DNA of 64,000 nt from Erinaceus europaeus (GCF_950295315.1 NC_080177.1:85322203-85386202); one strand, 5' to 3'. Shown: positions 11,791 to 24,231, counted from the first letter of the stretch. Notes: generated by a model not told the origin, from the letters alone. Numbers and translations are program-made.

Positions 11791-12332
11791 AAAAAAAATC
11801 TGATTGATTTTGTTCACTGTTTTCCTACCAGATATTTAAGGACTTTCTCCTATATTACTACTTTTGACACATACTACTCAGAAGTGAGGACTTGGCCTCA
11901 TGCACTGAGGCATGTGCTCAACCTGCTGCAGCGCCCTTGGCCCTGAGATCACGGAGTCTCGTGGGGAGAAGGAGGCGGCACTGGCGGGGGGCTAAGGACC
12001 GCTGTCCTGAGGTGGAGGCCCAAGACAAGTTTTTAGACGGCAGGGTGTCCTGACAGCCAGCATGGAGAGAGAAGAACCTGCAGAGAACAGCCTTACAGAT
12101 AATCACTTCCCCCAAAACAGGAATTTAGAAGAACTACTTTCATAGTTGAGGAAGAACTGATATCAGCCTGGTCTTCCTCAGGCTAAAATAGGACAGTCAG
12201 TTTCTGTACTTGTCAAGTTCCATAATTAAATTTCAAACATTATTATGTTAATGTTTACCATTTTCTGCAGAATAAAGCTATTTGTCTATCAGATTAACAG
12301 AAGATTAAAGAAAAAGGATTTTTTGGGCCCAG
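11791..12332. other. Intron, no clear feature
   Basis: A GC-richer patch at 11930-12060 has a short minus-strand open frame, with no recognised domain or splice pair. Confidence 0.4.
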
Positions 12333-12471
12333 TGATGGCATACCTGGTAGAGTGTACAGGGCAGAGTTTGAGCCCCTGGTCCCCAGCTGCAGGAGGAAAG
12401 CCTTGTGAGTGCTGAAGCAGGTCTGCAGATTTCTCTCTTCCCCTCCCCATCACCTCTATTTATTTATTTAT
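12333..12471 (+). repeat. SINE-B copy, tail replaced by D insertion
   Basis: GGGCCCAGTGATGGCATACC to CCCCATCACC, then a TATT-rich junction with the D copy on the opposite strand. Confidence 0.65.
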
Positions 12472-12850
12472 TTATTTATTTATTATTATTTTTTTTTATA
12501 AAAAAGGGAACACTCACAAAACCATAGGATACAAGGGGGACAACTCCACACAATTCCCACCACCAGATCTCCATCTCCCACCCCCTCCCCTGATAGCTTT
12601 CCTATTCTTTATCCCTCTGGGAGCATGGACCCAGGATCATTGTGGGATGCAGAAGGTGGAAGGTCTGGCTTCTGTAACTGCTTCCCCGCTGAACATGTGT
12701 GTTGACAGGTGGATCCATGCTCCCAGCCTGCCTCTCTCTTTCCCTAGTGGGGCAGGGCTCTGGGGAAGCTGACACATGTTGGCTTTGTCTGTCCAGGGAA
12801 GTAGGCATCATGCTGGCATCTGGAAAAAGCCAAACAAATTGTTGATTAAT
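12472..12850 (-). repeat. Family D copy, 5'-truncated
   Basis: The T-rich end at 12472-12500 is the reversed poly(A) tail. The body runs to TTGTTGATTAATCATGAA. It is one of three D copies in the same orientation as MDGA2. Confidence 0.8.
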
Positions 12851-12851
12851 C

Positions 12852-12985
12852 ATGAACTTTTACCAGAGCACTGCTCAGCTCTGGCTCATGTTGGTCTTAA
12901 GGGGATTAGATCTGACCCCTTGGAGCCTCAGGCAGGAAAGTCACTTGCATAATCATTATGCAATCTCCCCCACCCCTTCCCTCTT
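12852..12985 (-). repeat. SINE-C copy
   Basis: ACCAGAGCACTGCTCAGCTC to CATAATCATTATGCAATC, directly beside the D copy. Confidence 0.75.
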
Positions 12986-13544
12986 GACCTCTGGTTATCT
13001 TGATCCAACAGTTAATTTTTAAAAAGTGAAAAACAAAAAAAAAAGAAGGATTTCAAAAAATTTTCATACACACACACACACACACAAACACAATTGAATA
13101 GGAGCCTATACCCTGAGCCCACATTGTCCAAAGCTGTTTTTATTCTAGTGTCTTTGGATATGAATGCTCACTCCCAAGTGAAATTATGAAATTATATGGA
13201 TATAATTTTGGCTAGAAACAGAAGTTGAGGGAAGGGGAAGATAGACGGAGAAAGACACCTTTGCAGCACTGCAGGTGAGGACTGCAGACCAGCCTGGGAG
13301 AATTCAGAATGGCCAACATCTGCAGGAGCAGAGACAGATGTGCTAGGAACAGCGTGGAGAAAGAGGAAGCCCCGCCAGGCCTCAGGTGCTGGAGCACTGG
13401 GACTTTGAGGGAGACTGTAGTGAGTCTTAGACACAGACATAGGTATGAAAATACACACCTACCTTTTGTGATGCTGTAAACCCATGTCAAATCAATACCA
13501 GGAGAGAAATAGGAGTACTTAGATACTGCTGCTGGGAACACAGA

Positions 13545-14225
13545 CCAGTTCAGTCCCGACTGCGAACAATACGGACATTACTCAGAACATACAAAGGCCT
13601 CTCCCAAAGGATCCAGAAACTTCCCTTTTAAGGCATTTGCCCAAAGAGCAGAACAACAACAGCCCTAGCGACTACAGGCATGCGGGTGCCCACTGCAACG
13701 GGAAAACAGCCAGGAAGTACAGAGACAACATCTGGACAGCATCTGGACAGACGAGTGCATGCAGAGATGGCACATCTACACAACAGAACGAGATTCAGTG
13801 GAGAGAAAGGATGAAATCTTGACTTTGGCTACAATATAAAGAAGCTGAACGAAGTCATATCAACAGGCCATGAGAAGATTGGGGAAAAAAAAAGATCTCA
13901 TAGATGGGATAAAGACAAAGTCCAACAAACTAAACTTTGAGAGGCTAATAAACAACAGATGGTAACAAGCTGGGAAAGTTTAGGACGACAGGAAGAAGAT
14001 TCAGTGGGCTCTGTGTTTGGGAGTCCATGCCTTGGTGGTGGGCTGGGTAGGTCCCCAGTTTGGAGAGAGGTGAAGCTGCCCAGCTAGACGATGATGAGCC
14101 TTGTGAACTAACTGACCCCAAGTACAGAAGCGACTGCCTCAGTCCCCAGAAATGCACATATTTCATTAAGCATCTAATCAGCATCAGCGAGCCTACCACA
14201 AGCTGCAAATAACTCTAGTTAACCT
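13545..14225 (+). mobile_element. L1 3' end fragment
   Basis: It contains the ORF2 C-terminal landmarks in decayed form (CACATCTACACAACAGAACG, GATGAAATCTTGACTTTGGC) followed by a probable 3' untranslated segment. No useful frame remains. Confidence 0.6.
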
Positions 14226-15276
14226 TCCCTAGTTATATGTTCTCTAAAATATCAACACTTGAACCTAAGTCTCATGTTCATTTCAAGGGTCTTTGACTGG
14301 GCCGTGTATAGGGGGGGTTGGGAGGGGGACAGATGGTATGAACTGACCTAGTGGCTCCCAGAGTGAGGAATGAGTGTTCAGTGGGGAACTCAGAAACCAC
14401 ATTAACTTCTTGGCAGGTGCTGGGGCCGCACCTGCGGGTGGTCCATCGCTGAAGATGAAAACACAGTGTTCTGAGTAAATTTGACCCGGGAAGCAAGAGG
14501 CGTTCAAGTACATTGGAGAGGAGCCCAGAAGTTATACTGTTTACCTTCTAGGAACACTTATTTTCTTCAAAATGACTGAATTGAATTAATAAAGTGGACT
14601 TATATGTGAATAATGGAAACTAGTTATGGACATTGAATCACCATGACTCTCTAAAAGTTCAGAGCATATGATAGCTTGCTGGGGTAAGGGGAAGGTTAGC
14701 CCAGAAATGGCTGTTCTTACCATACCGCTGAGAAGCACTGCTGAGGCTCTGAGCACAAAGCAGCGGTATCTCAATGCGTTTCAATTCCGAGGACTTTGAA
14801 ACTGTTGCTTTTGTTTGTTCTTCAGAATAAGACACAATCCATTGGCATGGTGACTTGGGGGAATTCTTTATGTAATAGTATTCATGCAAACAACGTGAAC
14901 TTTTAGGATTGTGATTATGCTCTCTGATCTGGGAAGTTGAAGATCATTTATGAAAAAGATATATCTACTTGCTTTCTTTGTGTGTTGCACCATCACAAAA
15001 TTATATCCTGGAAAAAGACGACTTAGACTGCAGGCAGTCGCCTGTGGATTCTGTCCTGACCACTTCCAGCGTGACACCCAGTGTGCAATCATTCTCCCCT
15101 TCAGGTAGATGGAGAGAGGCCAGGGTTGAAGTAGGCACTGTGGTTTGGTAGGTGGCTCTCACTCAGCCAAAGTGAAGAGTCCAGTGGTTCCTTCACAGAC
15201 TGGTCTGATCTCCACTCGACAGCTACTGAAAAAGTGGAACTGTGACTTGCGCACATGAGGCCCTCAGAAAAAGTAC
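14226..15276. other. Intron, no clear feature
   Basis: Only short chance open frames on both strands; no splice-bounded coding segment was recognised. Confidence 0.5.
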
Positions 15277-15292
15277 AGAAACAGTGGACATG

Positions 15293-15594
15293 GGAGTCGG
15301 GCGGTAGCTCAGCGGGTTAAGCGCAGGTGGCTCAAAGCTCAAGGACCGGCATAAGGATCCTGGTTCAAGCCCCCGGCTCCCCACCTGCAGGGGAGTCGTT
15401 TCACAGGCAATGAAGCAAGTCTGCAGGTGTCTGTCTTTCTCTCCCCCTCTCTGTCTTCCCCTCCTCTATCCATTTCTCTCTGTCCTAGCCAACAACGACA
15501 TCAATAACAACAACAATAAAAACTACAACAACAATAAAACAAGGGCAACAAAAGGTAAAATAAATAAAAATAAATAAAATAAAAAAGTAAACAA
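15293..15594 (+). repeat. SINE-A copy with perfect target duplication
   Basis: AGAAACAGTGGACATG lies at 15277-15292 and again at 15595-15610, an exact 16-bp duplication that fixes both ends. The tail is an AAATAAATAAAAT run. This is probably a fairly young insertion. Confidence 0.93.
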
Positions 15595-15944
15595 AGAAAC
15601 AGTGGACATGCAGCACTGATAAGCAGGTGTGCATGTCTGCACCTGTGGCTTGCTCTGCTTCATCCTCCTCCGGAGGCACTGAGTACTGGAATGACTTTCT
15701 CTTAGGAAACCATTTGAGATTTCAGACAGCTTCTCATTCTCTCCAAGTGGATTTCACGTCTGTTCAAAATCATACTAGGAATCTGTGAGAAATGTCTGAA
15801 AGCTGTGGCCTAGCCTGTGAGGCTGTGTCTCTGTTGTAACTTTACTGTCCCCAGCACTGACAGCAGGCGTCTCGCTTAGGACGTGACAGTCCTCTAAAAC
15901 CCAATTCCTATCTTCCTGACTGGGATTGGATGAAGGTAGGAAAG

Positions 15945-16115
15945 CACACGTTATGGTGAGCAAGGACCCAGGTTCAAGCCCCGGCCCCCACCTGCAGGGG
16001 AGAAGCTGCACAAGTGCTGAGGCAGGGCTGCGGGTGTCTCTCATTCTCCCCCCACCCCTGCCTCGGTAACCCCTTCTCCTCTCCGTTTCTCTCTATCCAA
16101 ACAGATAATAAAACA
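15945..16115 (+). repeat. SINE-B-like copy, head truncated
   Basis: It starts near the B box (CCCAGGTTCAAGCCCCGGCC). GAAGCTGCACAAGTGCTGAGG and the AATAAAA end match SINE-B. Confidence 0.65.
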
Positions 16116-16257
16116 TTTGACATTTTTGGGATTAAGTTGAATCTGCAGGTCATTTCTGAGTGAAAAAATATGAAATCCATATTGATTCTGCACCCATACC
16201 CTCCTGGAGATAGTCACTATGGTCTCACAATGTCTTAGAGAGAGTTTGCTTAGTTCT

Positions 16258-16458
16258 GTTTTGTTTTTAAATTCACTTAGTTATTTATCAGGGAGAGACT
16301 GAGGAGGGTGGGAAGTAGTAAGGGAGAGAGGAAGAGAGGCACCTCCAGCCCTGCCTCACGCATAAACAGCTTCTCCTTGCAGCTGGGAGCCCGGGGCTTG
16401 AACCCAGGCCCTTGTACATGGTAATGCGTGCACTGAATCAGGCACCATCGCCAAGCCC
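16258..16458 (-). repeat. SINE-B copy
   Basis: Old reverse copy: TTATTTATCAGGGAGAGAC to GGCACCATCGCCAAGCCCC, with GGCTTGAACCCAGGCCC as the reversed B box. Confidence 0.75.
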
Positions 16459-16769
16459 CTAGTTTTGTTTGTTTTTGTGGATGTGCTGTGGAAATACACC
16501 CTACAACCTTACAGTCTTATAAACTATCATGAATAATACAATTTTATAAATGGCTCGTAAAAACTGCTGACTCTTCTAATGCATGGACATGGTATATTTC
16601 TCTAATCATTAGGGTTATTTCAATTCATCCCACAATATTTTGAATGTTTTCAGTGTACACTTTGCAAATGTACTTTCTGTCTGGTCATTATGTAAGTTAG
16701 TATAAGTAGAGAATAAGAATAAGGTTTTGACTTGAAGTCAAAAAAAGTAAGTTGGTTGCTACCTTTTCT

Positions 16770-16931
16770 TTTTTTTTTTTTAAAGATTTTACTTATTTAT
16801 TTATGAGAAATATAGAGGAGAGAGAGAAAGAACCAGACATCACTCTGGTACATGTGCTGCCAGGGACTGAACTCAGGACCTCATGCTTAAGAGTCTAGTG
16901 CCTTAGCCACTGCGCCACCTCCTGGACCACA
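16770..16931 (-). repeat. SINE-E copy with perfect target duplication
   Basis: GGTTGCTACCTTTTCT flanks it at 16754-16769 and 16932-16947. Reversed, the head reads GGTCCAGGAGGTGGCGCAGT and the B-box region GGTCCTGAGTTCAGTCCC, so it is tRNA-derived but differs from A, B and C. The second copy is at 29789. Confidence 0.88.
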
Positions 16932-16947
16932 GGTTGCTACCTTTTCT

Positions 16948-17631
16948 ACTTTGCTCTGCAGAACCAAGCAATTCTAGAGTCCTGTCTTAGGCAATATTTC
17001 AGCTTTCAGCCAGGCTGAACGTCTTTACCTTTACTGGGTGATGGCATCCACTCTCCTTCATAAAAATTTCGCACGCTTGTCTTAAGTGTTCTATTGGATC
17101 CATCTTACTTTGGTTATATTTCATTCAGCTCTACTGGCCCTGCACAGAGAAGAAGTAGCAGTCCCAGTATGTTGATCTGAACATTGTGATATCCCACAAG
17201 GAGAAGCTCTGTGCGATCCTAGCACAGACTTCTCCACAGGAGAAGAAAAAGTTATAGTTCCAGGTGAAGTTTAGTTGACAAAACCTTCCATGCCTTGTTT
17301 TCTGAGAGGGACTAAACTATGGAGAGCTTCTGAAAATCATGTCCTACATAAAGCAATTTCCTTCATGTGCAAGTTCCATTAAAACCACGCTCTTGAAGGC
17401 AGGAAACGGTGGTCCAGGCCACATTCAAGTCCTAGGCTGATGAGTCCCAGTGGCCTCGTTTCCGTGTCTTTGTGTGTGATCCTTTCCTCACTGAGGTTGG
17501 AAATAGATTACGATGGGATGTTACTTTACTGGTGACGTGCAATTTTTTTGCAAAATATAATGAGATTCTTCAGTCCTGAGCAGTCATGGGCAAAGGCCAC
17601 ATGGGAAGGGATGAAAGGTAATTTCTTTTTG
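16948..17631. other. Intron, no clear feature
   Basis: Unique-looking sequence; no open frame with splice signals was recognised. Confidence 0.5.
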
Positions 17632-17762
17632 ATATATTTATTTATATGGTTATTTACCAGAGTACTGCTCAGCTCTGTTTCAAGGTGACATGGGGGATTG
17701 AACCTGGGACTTTTGGATCCCAGTCTCTTTGCGTAACCATTATGCGACCTGTCCCCCTGCCC
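17632..17762 (-). repeat. SINE-C copy
   Basis: ACCAGAGTACTGCTCAGCTC to CGTAACCATTATGCGACC. Confidence 0.75.
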
Positions 17763-18822
17763 TGACAGGTAGGTCCTAAAACATGTAGATGTGCTCTAGG
17801 ACCGGAAAAGAACCACTGCTCAACAAGCAGAAAACGGTTACGGTTCTCTACCCAGTCACAGTGAGACAGCAATGCTCCCAGTAACCTGAGTACACTGAGA
17901 GGCCATTCAGCTTCCCATCTGAAACTGAGTCTGTGGATGAGAACACATCTACTCAGAACACGGACGATTCACTTTGAGGTCCAGAACCAGGAACTAGTGA
18001 TGCCACACATCTTGGGGTGTAATGAATGTGTGTTTGCTTCAAGATGCTGAAGTTACAGTGACTGCATCTCTGTCAACAGGTGACTAACACCCATGACTTA
18101 ACAATAAAATCTCATAAAGTTTTTGATTAAATCTGTTCTTGTCTCATTAAATCATTCTACAACACTAATTGGCCACAGCTTCTGGAAAGTGGGTTTGACC
18201 ACTTGTGCTGGTATCATGACAGAAATAAGACCAAACATAACTAGGTTTTCCTTGACAATCTTGACTTAATTTCATTGCAATATTTTCAATAAAAGCAATT
18301 TAAGACATTTGTAAGAAAGTGTGATTTAATCTTCTTATAATAAAACCTACGTGCGTATCCTTTACTGAAGGTTTTAGCGATATGGTTAAGCTGTCTCTAA
18401 TGAGAAGTCAGAAGAAATGGTGTCTCAGCCAACTTGAAAGTATCCTGAAACAGGAAATAAGCTCATCTGTGGAAGTAATGGCTAAAATGTAAAAGAACAG
18501 AAAGCAAAAGCCCATCCAAGCCATGGCATGTGCCATCTGATGCGAGCTGAGCAGCAGCATGGAAGGAGTGTGCTTCCCTGCGTCCTAGGAGGAGCAGAGC
18601 CCTTCAGTCAGCCTCTAGAACGGCATTTCAAAGTCTTAGCCTAAATGAAATGGTGGTTTGTCTTTGGTAAATCCTGATTACCCAGAGATCTTTTTTGACA
18701 CTTTCAGATACTTGACAAATACTAACATTTATAGTTAATTTGTGAATCAGAAAATAATATGTGGCCATAACCCATTTCTAGTATTTTTTTGACTATTTAG
18801 TGGTAGTTTTTTTTTCTTTCTC
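17763..18822. other. Intron, no clear feature
   Basis: AT-rich, apparently unique sequence. Confidence 0.5.
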
Positions 18823-19078
18823 CTTTTTCTTTATTTTTTTTGCCTCCAGTTAGTGCTGTTAGTGGGATCCACTGTTCCCTCGAGCCACTGTTTCCACTTT
18901 ATTGGATAGGACAGAGAGAAACTGCGAGGGGAGGGAGACAGAGAGAAAGAGAGACACCTGCAGACCTGCTTCAACACTTGTAAAGCCCCCCCCCCCCCCC
19001 GCAGATGGGGAGCGGGGACTCAAACCTGGATCCTAGCACTTACCCTTGTGCTTAGTACTATGTGTGCCACGGCCAGGC
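18823..19078 (-). repeat. Diverged SINE-A-like copy with a poly(C) run
   Basis: The TTGGATAGGACAGAGAGAAA and CACCTGCAGACCTGCTTCA blocks are kept. The tail side (GCCTCCAGTTAGTGCTG) differs from standard SINE-A but resembles 24232-24522, suggesting an older subfamily. A C run of about 16 lies near 18988. Confidence 0.7.
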
Positions 19079-19607
19079 CACCTGTTCCTAGTCTGCTGAA
19101 GAGCAACCATTAAGGTAACCCTGGTAAAGACACACACACACAAAGGCCACCATAATAACTCCAACACAGGGTACACAAGGAGCTGGTGTTTCAGGAGAAA
19201 ACGGTGCGTGAGTAGAAGCACAGGTAGACACCTGTGCACAATGACAGAGGACTTGACGGGGCAGGAGGCGGGTTTCGCAGACCCCTATCACGTGCCCATG
19301 TGACAACCAACATCTTGTCGAATCATTGTTTCCTGCAAAGAAGAAGAGTTTGATGATTCAGCCTGCCTAGGGTCTCTCACTCACAGGTGGGACTTGAGCA
19401 TCGAGAACAGATGGGGAAAGCACACAGTGACACTGGGGCTGGGTGGAGGCGCGCTGCAGCAAAGCAAAGGACTCTGGGGAAGGAGGGGGAGGAAAGGTCG
19501 GGTTTTTTTTTTTTTTTTTGAGGGGTGGGGTGGTTAGGCTTTGGAGTCCCTTTACTTGATTGAAAAGGGCCTAAACTGGGAGTAGAGCTGTTTTGCGGAC
19601 AGTGATC

Positions 19608-19645
19608 ACATGGCGCTTAACCCGCTGTGCTACCGCCCGAATCCC
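19608..19645 (-). repeat. Isolated SINE-A head fragment
   Basis: About 38 bases (CATGGCGCTTAACCCGCTGT onward to CCGCCCGAATCCC) match only the tRNA-like 5' end. Confidence 0.7.
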
Positions 19646-20842
19646 GGTTCTATTTCTTCCCCTGTCCTTACCTTCCCACGGTGTCTCTCAAAAGCCCCTT
19701 TGCCGTCTGCTCTTCTAAGCTAATAGGCGGTCGCATTGAGTCTCTCTCAACAGTTCAGCTAAGGACTGAGAAGTTCCCCACTGGAAGCTCGTGAATGCAC
19801 AGGATGGATCTGTTCTGCGAGGCAGCCCAGGTTTCCTCGTTTCTTCTGTTATGGCAAGCCACTTACTGCACCCCACAGGTCGGGAATCGGAGAGTGAGCC
19901 TGTGTTTCTTCTGGTCTCAGCTTGTCTTTTCATTCAAGAAGCAGAATTCAGATCACATAATAGGAAGTAAGTAAAAATCTTGCAAAGACATCATGGTTGA
20001 CAACAGTTCTGTGTGAGAAAACTGTGTCACCCGAGAAGACTGGAACGTGCATAGGGTCCAAAGACTGAAGAAAAGGCTGTTGATGGTTCTGCTGAGTAGT
20101 TCTGCTATGAGGGGTCAATGAGACAAATGGAGGAGCATCACTGCTAGCAAAATGTGTTAAAAGACTTGCCTTGAAAGGCCCTGTATTGTTTTAGGACAGC
20201 AAGGTATAAACAAGAGAAGAAGATGCATTGCACCTTTCAGTTATCCCCCAGAATCACACCACACTCTCTTGCTGGTGCAAATACTTGCAGGGATTAAAAA
20301 GTAGCTGTTGGATCACCACCTAAGCAGAACTGTCTAAGAGCATCTGGCTTTGTTGCCGGAGTCCACTTTAAGAGTCAACGCAGAAAGACTTCAGTCGTTC
20401 ACAGGAACGTTATTAAAGAAAGGATTCCGGAGAGAGGAGCTGTGTTGATTTCCCTTCCCATACTGTCAACAGCAAAGCCACAGCAACACAAGAGTGAGAC
20501 AGTATGGGGTGAAAAGTCAACATCCAGGAGATAGGGACACAGAAACGCCTTTCGCCAAGAAGGAAAAAAAGCTCTCAACAACAGCAAGCCCCCCCCAAAT
20601 TATAATCCAGAAAGATCTGCAAGATATAGGATGTGAATCTAGAAACGGGCGCCCAACTGCCATCACAATCCAGTTGCTATAACTGTGCCACACCATGAAA
20701 CAAGTAACCAAAAGCCGTGAAAGGGGAGACAGGAAGTCCCGGTCGTGTTCTCTTGTGATGTTGACGCCTGTGAAAGCTTGCGGCCTCAGCTCTGACGGAC
20801 GCCATACTAGAACTGGTTTTCCATAGTAAGACATGCTGTGTA
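19646..20842. other. Intron, no clear feature
   Basis: No repeat or exon that I can name. Confidence 0.45.
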
Positions 20843-21054
20843 GGGGCCAGGTGGTGATGCAGCTGGTTGAGTGCACCTGTTACAATGCACAGGGACCCAG
20901 GTTCGAGGCCCCGCCCGGTCCCCACCTGCAGGGGGAAAGCTTTGCGAGGGGTGAAGCAGTGCTGCAGGGGTCTCTCTCCTTCTCTATCGTTCCCTTTCCT
21001 TTTGATTTATAGTTTCTATCCAATAAATAAAATTAATATGATTTTTTTAAAAAA
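20843..21054 (+). repeat. SINE-B copy
   Basis: GGGGCCAGGTGGTGATGCAG, B box AGGTTCGAGGCCC, tail CAATAAATAAAATTAATATG. ATGCTGTG occurs on both sides (about 20832 and 21058). Confidence 0.85.
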
Positions 21055-21299
21055 AGAAATGCTGTGGACAGATTCTGGGAGGAGTATTTTACTGTTGGCT
21101 TATATGCTGTTAGACTCCTCTAGATCTCTATATTAAGTTATGACAGAGGGAGCGAGGAGGATGGGGAGGGGGGAGAGGAAACCAAAGTGTTATTCTTGGT
21201 ATAGTTGATGCCAGAGATTGAACCTGGAGCCTGTTTCCACGTTCAGTATTCTGCTCACAGAATATGCCCTCCTGAGCCCAGGAGCACCTGTCTCTCCTC

Positions 21300-21420
21300 C
21301 CTTCTTTTTAGCAGGAAACTTCTCAGCTCTAGGTTACGGTGGTGCCCACAGCTGAATCTAGGGTCTTGGAGCTTCAGATATGAAAGTCTTTTGTGCATTC
21401 ACTATGCTTTCTCCTTGGCC
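21300..21420 (-). repeat. SINE-C copy, diverged
   Basis: AGCAGGAAACTTCTCAGCTC to GTGCATTCACTATGCTTTC. A weaker related piece lies at 21175-21260. Confidence 0.6.
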
Positions 21421-21862
21421 CACCTGCCAGATTCTGTCCTGCTGGCCCCAGAGTGAGCACAGTGTTTTCATGACCTAGACTTGGGCCCTTTATAACATGC
21501 CTGACGCATTAATCTCTTCAGTCTGGAGGATGTAGATTACTAGAGATTTTACACTTCTGTTTGCTTCACAGGGTCAAATACAGACTGCGGGCCCAGATCC
21601 CCGCAGAACATCTAGCAGGATCATGAGACAGAAGAGATTGCTGACACTGCCAGATCACAACAAACACTTGAGGAAAACTCAAAACTCAACAGAGCTATGG
21701 AAACTTTGCAAAGATGGCATCACAGGCATGCTCTTAGGGATGGGTTCAGGGAAAGAATGCATCCGCAAAGACAGAGGACGTATAAAAGATTGTACGAGAG
21801 AAGTTAAAACTGAAATCAGAAAGATGCAGGATACAGGAGCTGAGCTTTAAAAAAATACTATA

Positions 21863-22120
21863 GGGAGTCGGGTGGTAGGGCAGTGGGCTAAGCGCACATG
21901 GTGCAAAGCACAAGGACCAGTGTAAGGATCCTGGTTCGATCCCCCTGGCTCCTCAGCTGCAGGGGGGTCACTTCACAAAAGGTGAAGCAGGTCTGCAGGT
22001 GTCTGTCTTTCCCTCCTCTCTCCATTTCTCTCTGTCCTGTCCAACAATGACAACATCAATAACTACAACAATAAAACAACAAGGGCAACAAAAGGGAATA
22101 AATAAATAAATTTTAAAAAA
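21863..22120 (+). repeat. SINE-A copy
   Basis: GGGAGTCGGGTGGTAGGGCAG to AACAACAAGGGCAACAAAAG and an AATAAATAAATAAA tail. Confidence 0.87.
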
Positions 22121-22127
22121 AAGGCAG

Positions 22128-22275
22128 GGTGTAGCAAAATAGCTCACTTGGATAGCTCACTCGGATAGCATGTGTCTTTGCAAATGTCCAAGACACAGGT
22201 TTGAGCCTGGCCACCACTTCCTCCACCTGAAAGCAGCTTTGGTCTCTCTCTTTTTCTCTCTATATATGAAAAAGT
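22128..22275 (+). repeat. Unclassified tRNA-like SINE (single copy here)
   Basis: A-box-like TAGCAAAATAGCTCACTTGG with an internal duplicate (GATAGCTCAC), B-box-like AGGTTTGAGCCTGG and a CT-rich end. It does not fit families A-E. Confidence 0.5.
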
Positions 22276-22354
22276 CATTCTAGAATGGTAAAAGCGTAGT
22301 AATGACAAAAAAAAAAAAAAAACTCAAGTACTGCAAGGCATAAAAGCAAGGCTG

Positions 22355-22630
22355 GGGGAGTTGGGCTGTAGCGCAGCGGGTTAAGCGGAGGTGGCACAAA
22401 GCACAAGGACGGGCATAAGGATCCCGGTTCGAACCCCGGCTCCCCACCTGCAGGGGAGTCGCTTCACAGGCGGTGAAGCAGGTCTGCAGGTGTCTGTCTT
22501 TCTCTCCCCCTCTGTCTTCCCCTCCTCTCTCCATGTCTCTCTGTCCTATCCAACAACGACAACAACAATAATAACTACAACAATAAAACAACAACGGCAA
22601 CAAAAGGGAATAAATAAATAAAATAAAATA
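22355..22630 (+). repeat. SINE-A copy with target duplication
   Basis: AAAAGCAAGGCTG flanks it at 22342-22354 and 22631-22643. It inserted at the 5' edge of the D copy that follows. Confidence 0.9.
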
Positions 22631-22643
22631 AAAAGCAAGGCTG

Positions 22644-23310
22644 ACCAGACTTCCCTGGACAGACGACCCCACCAATGTGTCCTGGAGCTCAGCTTCCCCA
22701 GAGACCCACCCTACTAGGGAAAGAGAGAGGCAGACTGGGAGTATGGACCGACCAGTCAACGCCCATGTTCAGCGGGGAAGCAATTACAGAAGCCAGACCT
22801 TCCACCTTCTGCAACCCACAACGACCCTGGGTCCATGCTCCCAGAGGGATAGAGAATGGGAAAGCTATCAGGAGAGGGGGTGGGATGTGGAGATCGGGTT
22901 ATCGGAATTGTGCGGAATTGTACCCCTCTAATTCTATGGTTTTGTTAATGTCTCCTTTCTTTTTTTTAATATTTTATTTTATTTATTTATTCCATTTTGT
23001 TGCCCTTGTTGTTTTATTGTTGTAGTTATTATTGTTGTTGTCGTCATTGTTGGATAGGACAGAGAGAAATGGAGAGAGGAGGGGAAGACAGAGAGGGGGA
23101 GAGAAAGACAGACACCTGCAGACCTGCTTCACCGCCTGTGAAGCGACTCCCCTGCAGGTGGGGAGCCCGGGGCTCGAACCGGGATCCTTACGCCGGTCCT
23201 TGTGCTTTGCGCCACCTGCGCTTAACCCGCTGCGCTACAGCCCAACTCCCAATGTGTCCTTTCTTAAATAAATAAATAAATAAATAAATAAACAAATAAA
23301 TAAAGACACA
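22644..23310 (+). repeat. Family D copy, 5'-truncated, split by SINE-A
   Basis: The D body is 22644-22965; its last 60 bases and A-rich tail resume at 23249 (AATGTGTCCTTTCTTAAATA). The 5' end starts inside the element at CCAGACTTCCCTGGACAG, typical of incomplete reverse transcription. Confidence 0.82.
22966..23248 (-). repeat. SINE-A copy inside family D
   Basis: It duplicates AATGTCTCCTTTCTT (AATGTGTCCTTTCTT on the far side) and is close to the family consensus, so it is a young insertion. Confidence 0.9.
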
Positions 23311-23314
23311 CACA

Positions 23315-23830
23315 CAAAAAAAATATCAGAGAACTTTAAAAGCAGAGAACGTAGCCTTAAACAGAACATTCTCATAAGACTACCCAATGACCGCTCAGCA
23401 GAAACTGTAGAGCGTGAGCTACTCAAAGCTTCGCAAAGAAAAGCCCATCCAGCAAAGGCATCACTCACAAAGTGGTTGAGGGAGGGAGAAAGAGCTTTCC
23501 AGTCAAAAAAACAGCTAGAGGGACGTATCACCACCACTAAATCGGCCTTACAGGAAATATTAAAGAAAAAGATGTGAAAGGAAAACACTCAGTGGATTAA
23601 ACAAATAAATAAATGGAAAACAAGCAAAGTCCAATGAAGACAAACTCTTGAACCAGTCAGTCCTCAGGCTTCCGGAGGGTGTGGAGGGTGTAGACGGGGA
23701 GGACAGAGATGGGTCCCTGGACTTTGGTGGAGGGATCTGGTAGTAATGAAGGGGTGTGAAACAAACTCTACGTCATAAACATCTACAGTCTTGTAAATCA
23801 AGGTTACACACAAAAACAAATAAATAAGTA
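23315..23830 (+). repeat. L1/HAL1-like fragment
   Basis: CATCACCACTAAATCGGCCTT and GGAAATATTAAAGAAAAAG resemble a motif common in mammalian L1-related (HAL1-type) elements. The 3' part ends in a tail with CTTGTAAATCAAGG. Assigned from memory only. Confidence 0.4.
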
Positions 23831-24231
23831 AAGAAATAAGTGTTTTCTAAAAAGTAAAATAGTGAGGGGTTTCTAAAACCAAGCTAGATCAGACAGACAG
23901 GACAATGTCATACTCTTTGGTCAACAATTGTAGTTTTAGCTATTTGATGTTATATTTCAGAATGCAAATGTCTAAATGTTAATTCACATTTAGAGAGTTC
24001 TCATTTGATTAACCATTCATTAGTAAGAACTAATTTACTAAGGAACATCTCAAACATTTAGTTATAACTTTATATTTCCTCTTAGAGAAATAGACAATAT
24101 TCTGCTTCTAACTTGACTAGAACAGACATTTCAGCCATAGCTTTACCTCAAACTCAATGATAACAGGCATATCATGTAATGTTTGACCAAAAGTGAACTC
24201 AAAATTAAGGCAGCTTTATTTTTTTTTCTGG
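23831..24231. other. Intron, no clear feature
   Basis: AT-rich, no recognised element. Confidence 0.5.

Noticed and set aside
22280..22759. A 159-codon minus-strand protein
   Set aside because: It is a chance frame through a SINE-A and a D copy. Similar frames (CRPASPPVKRLPCRWGA) recur at every SINE-A.
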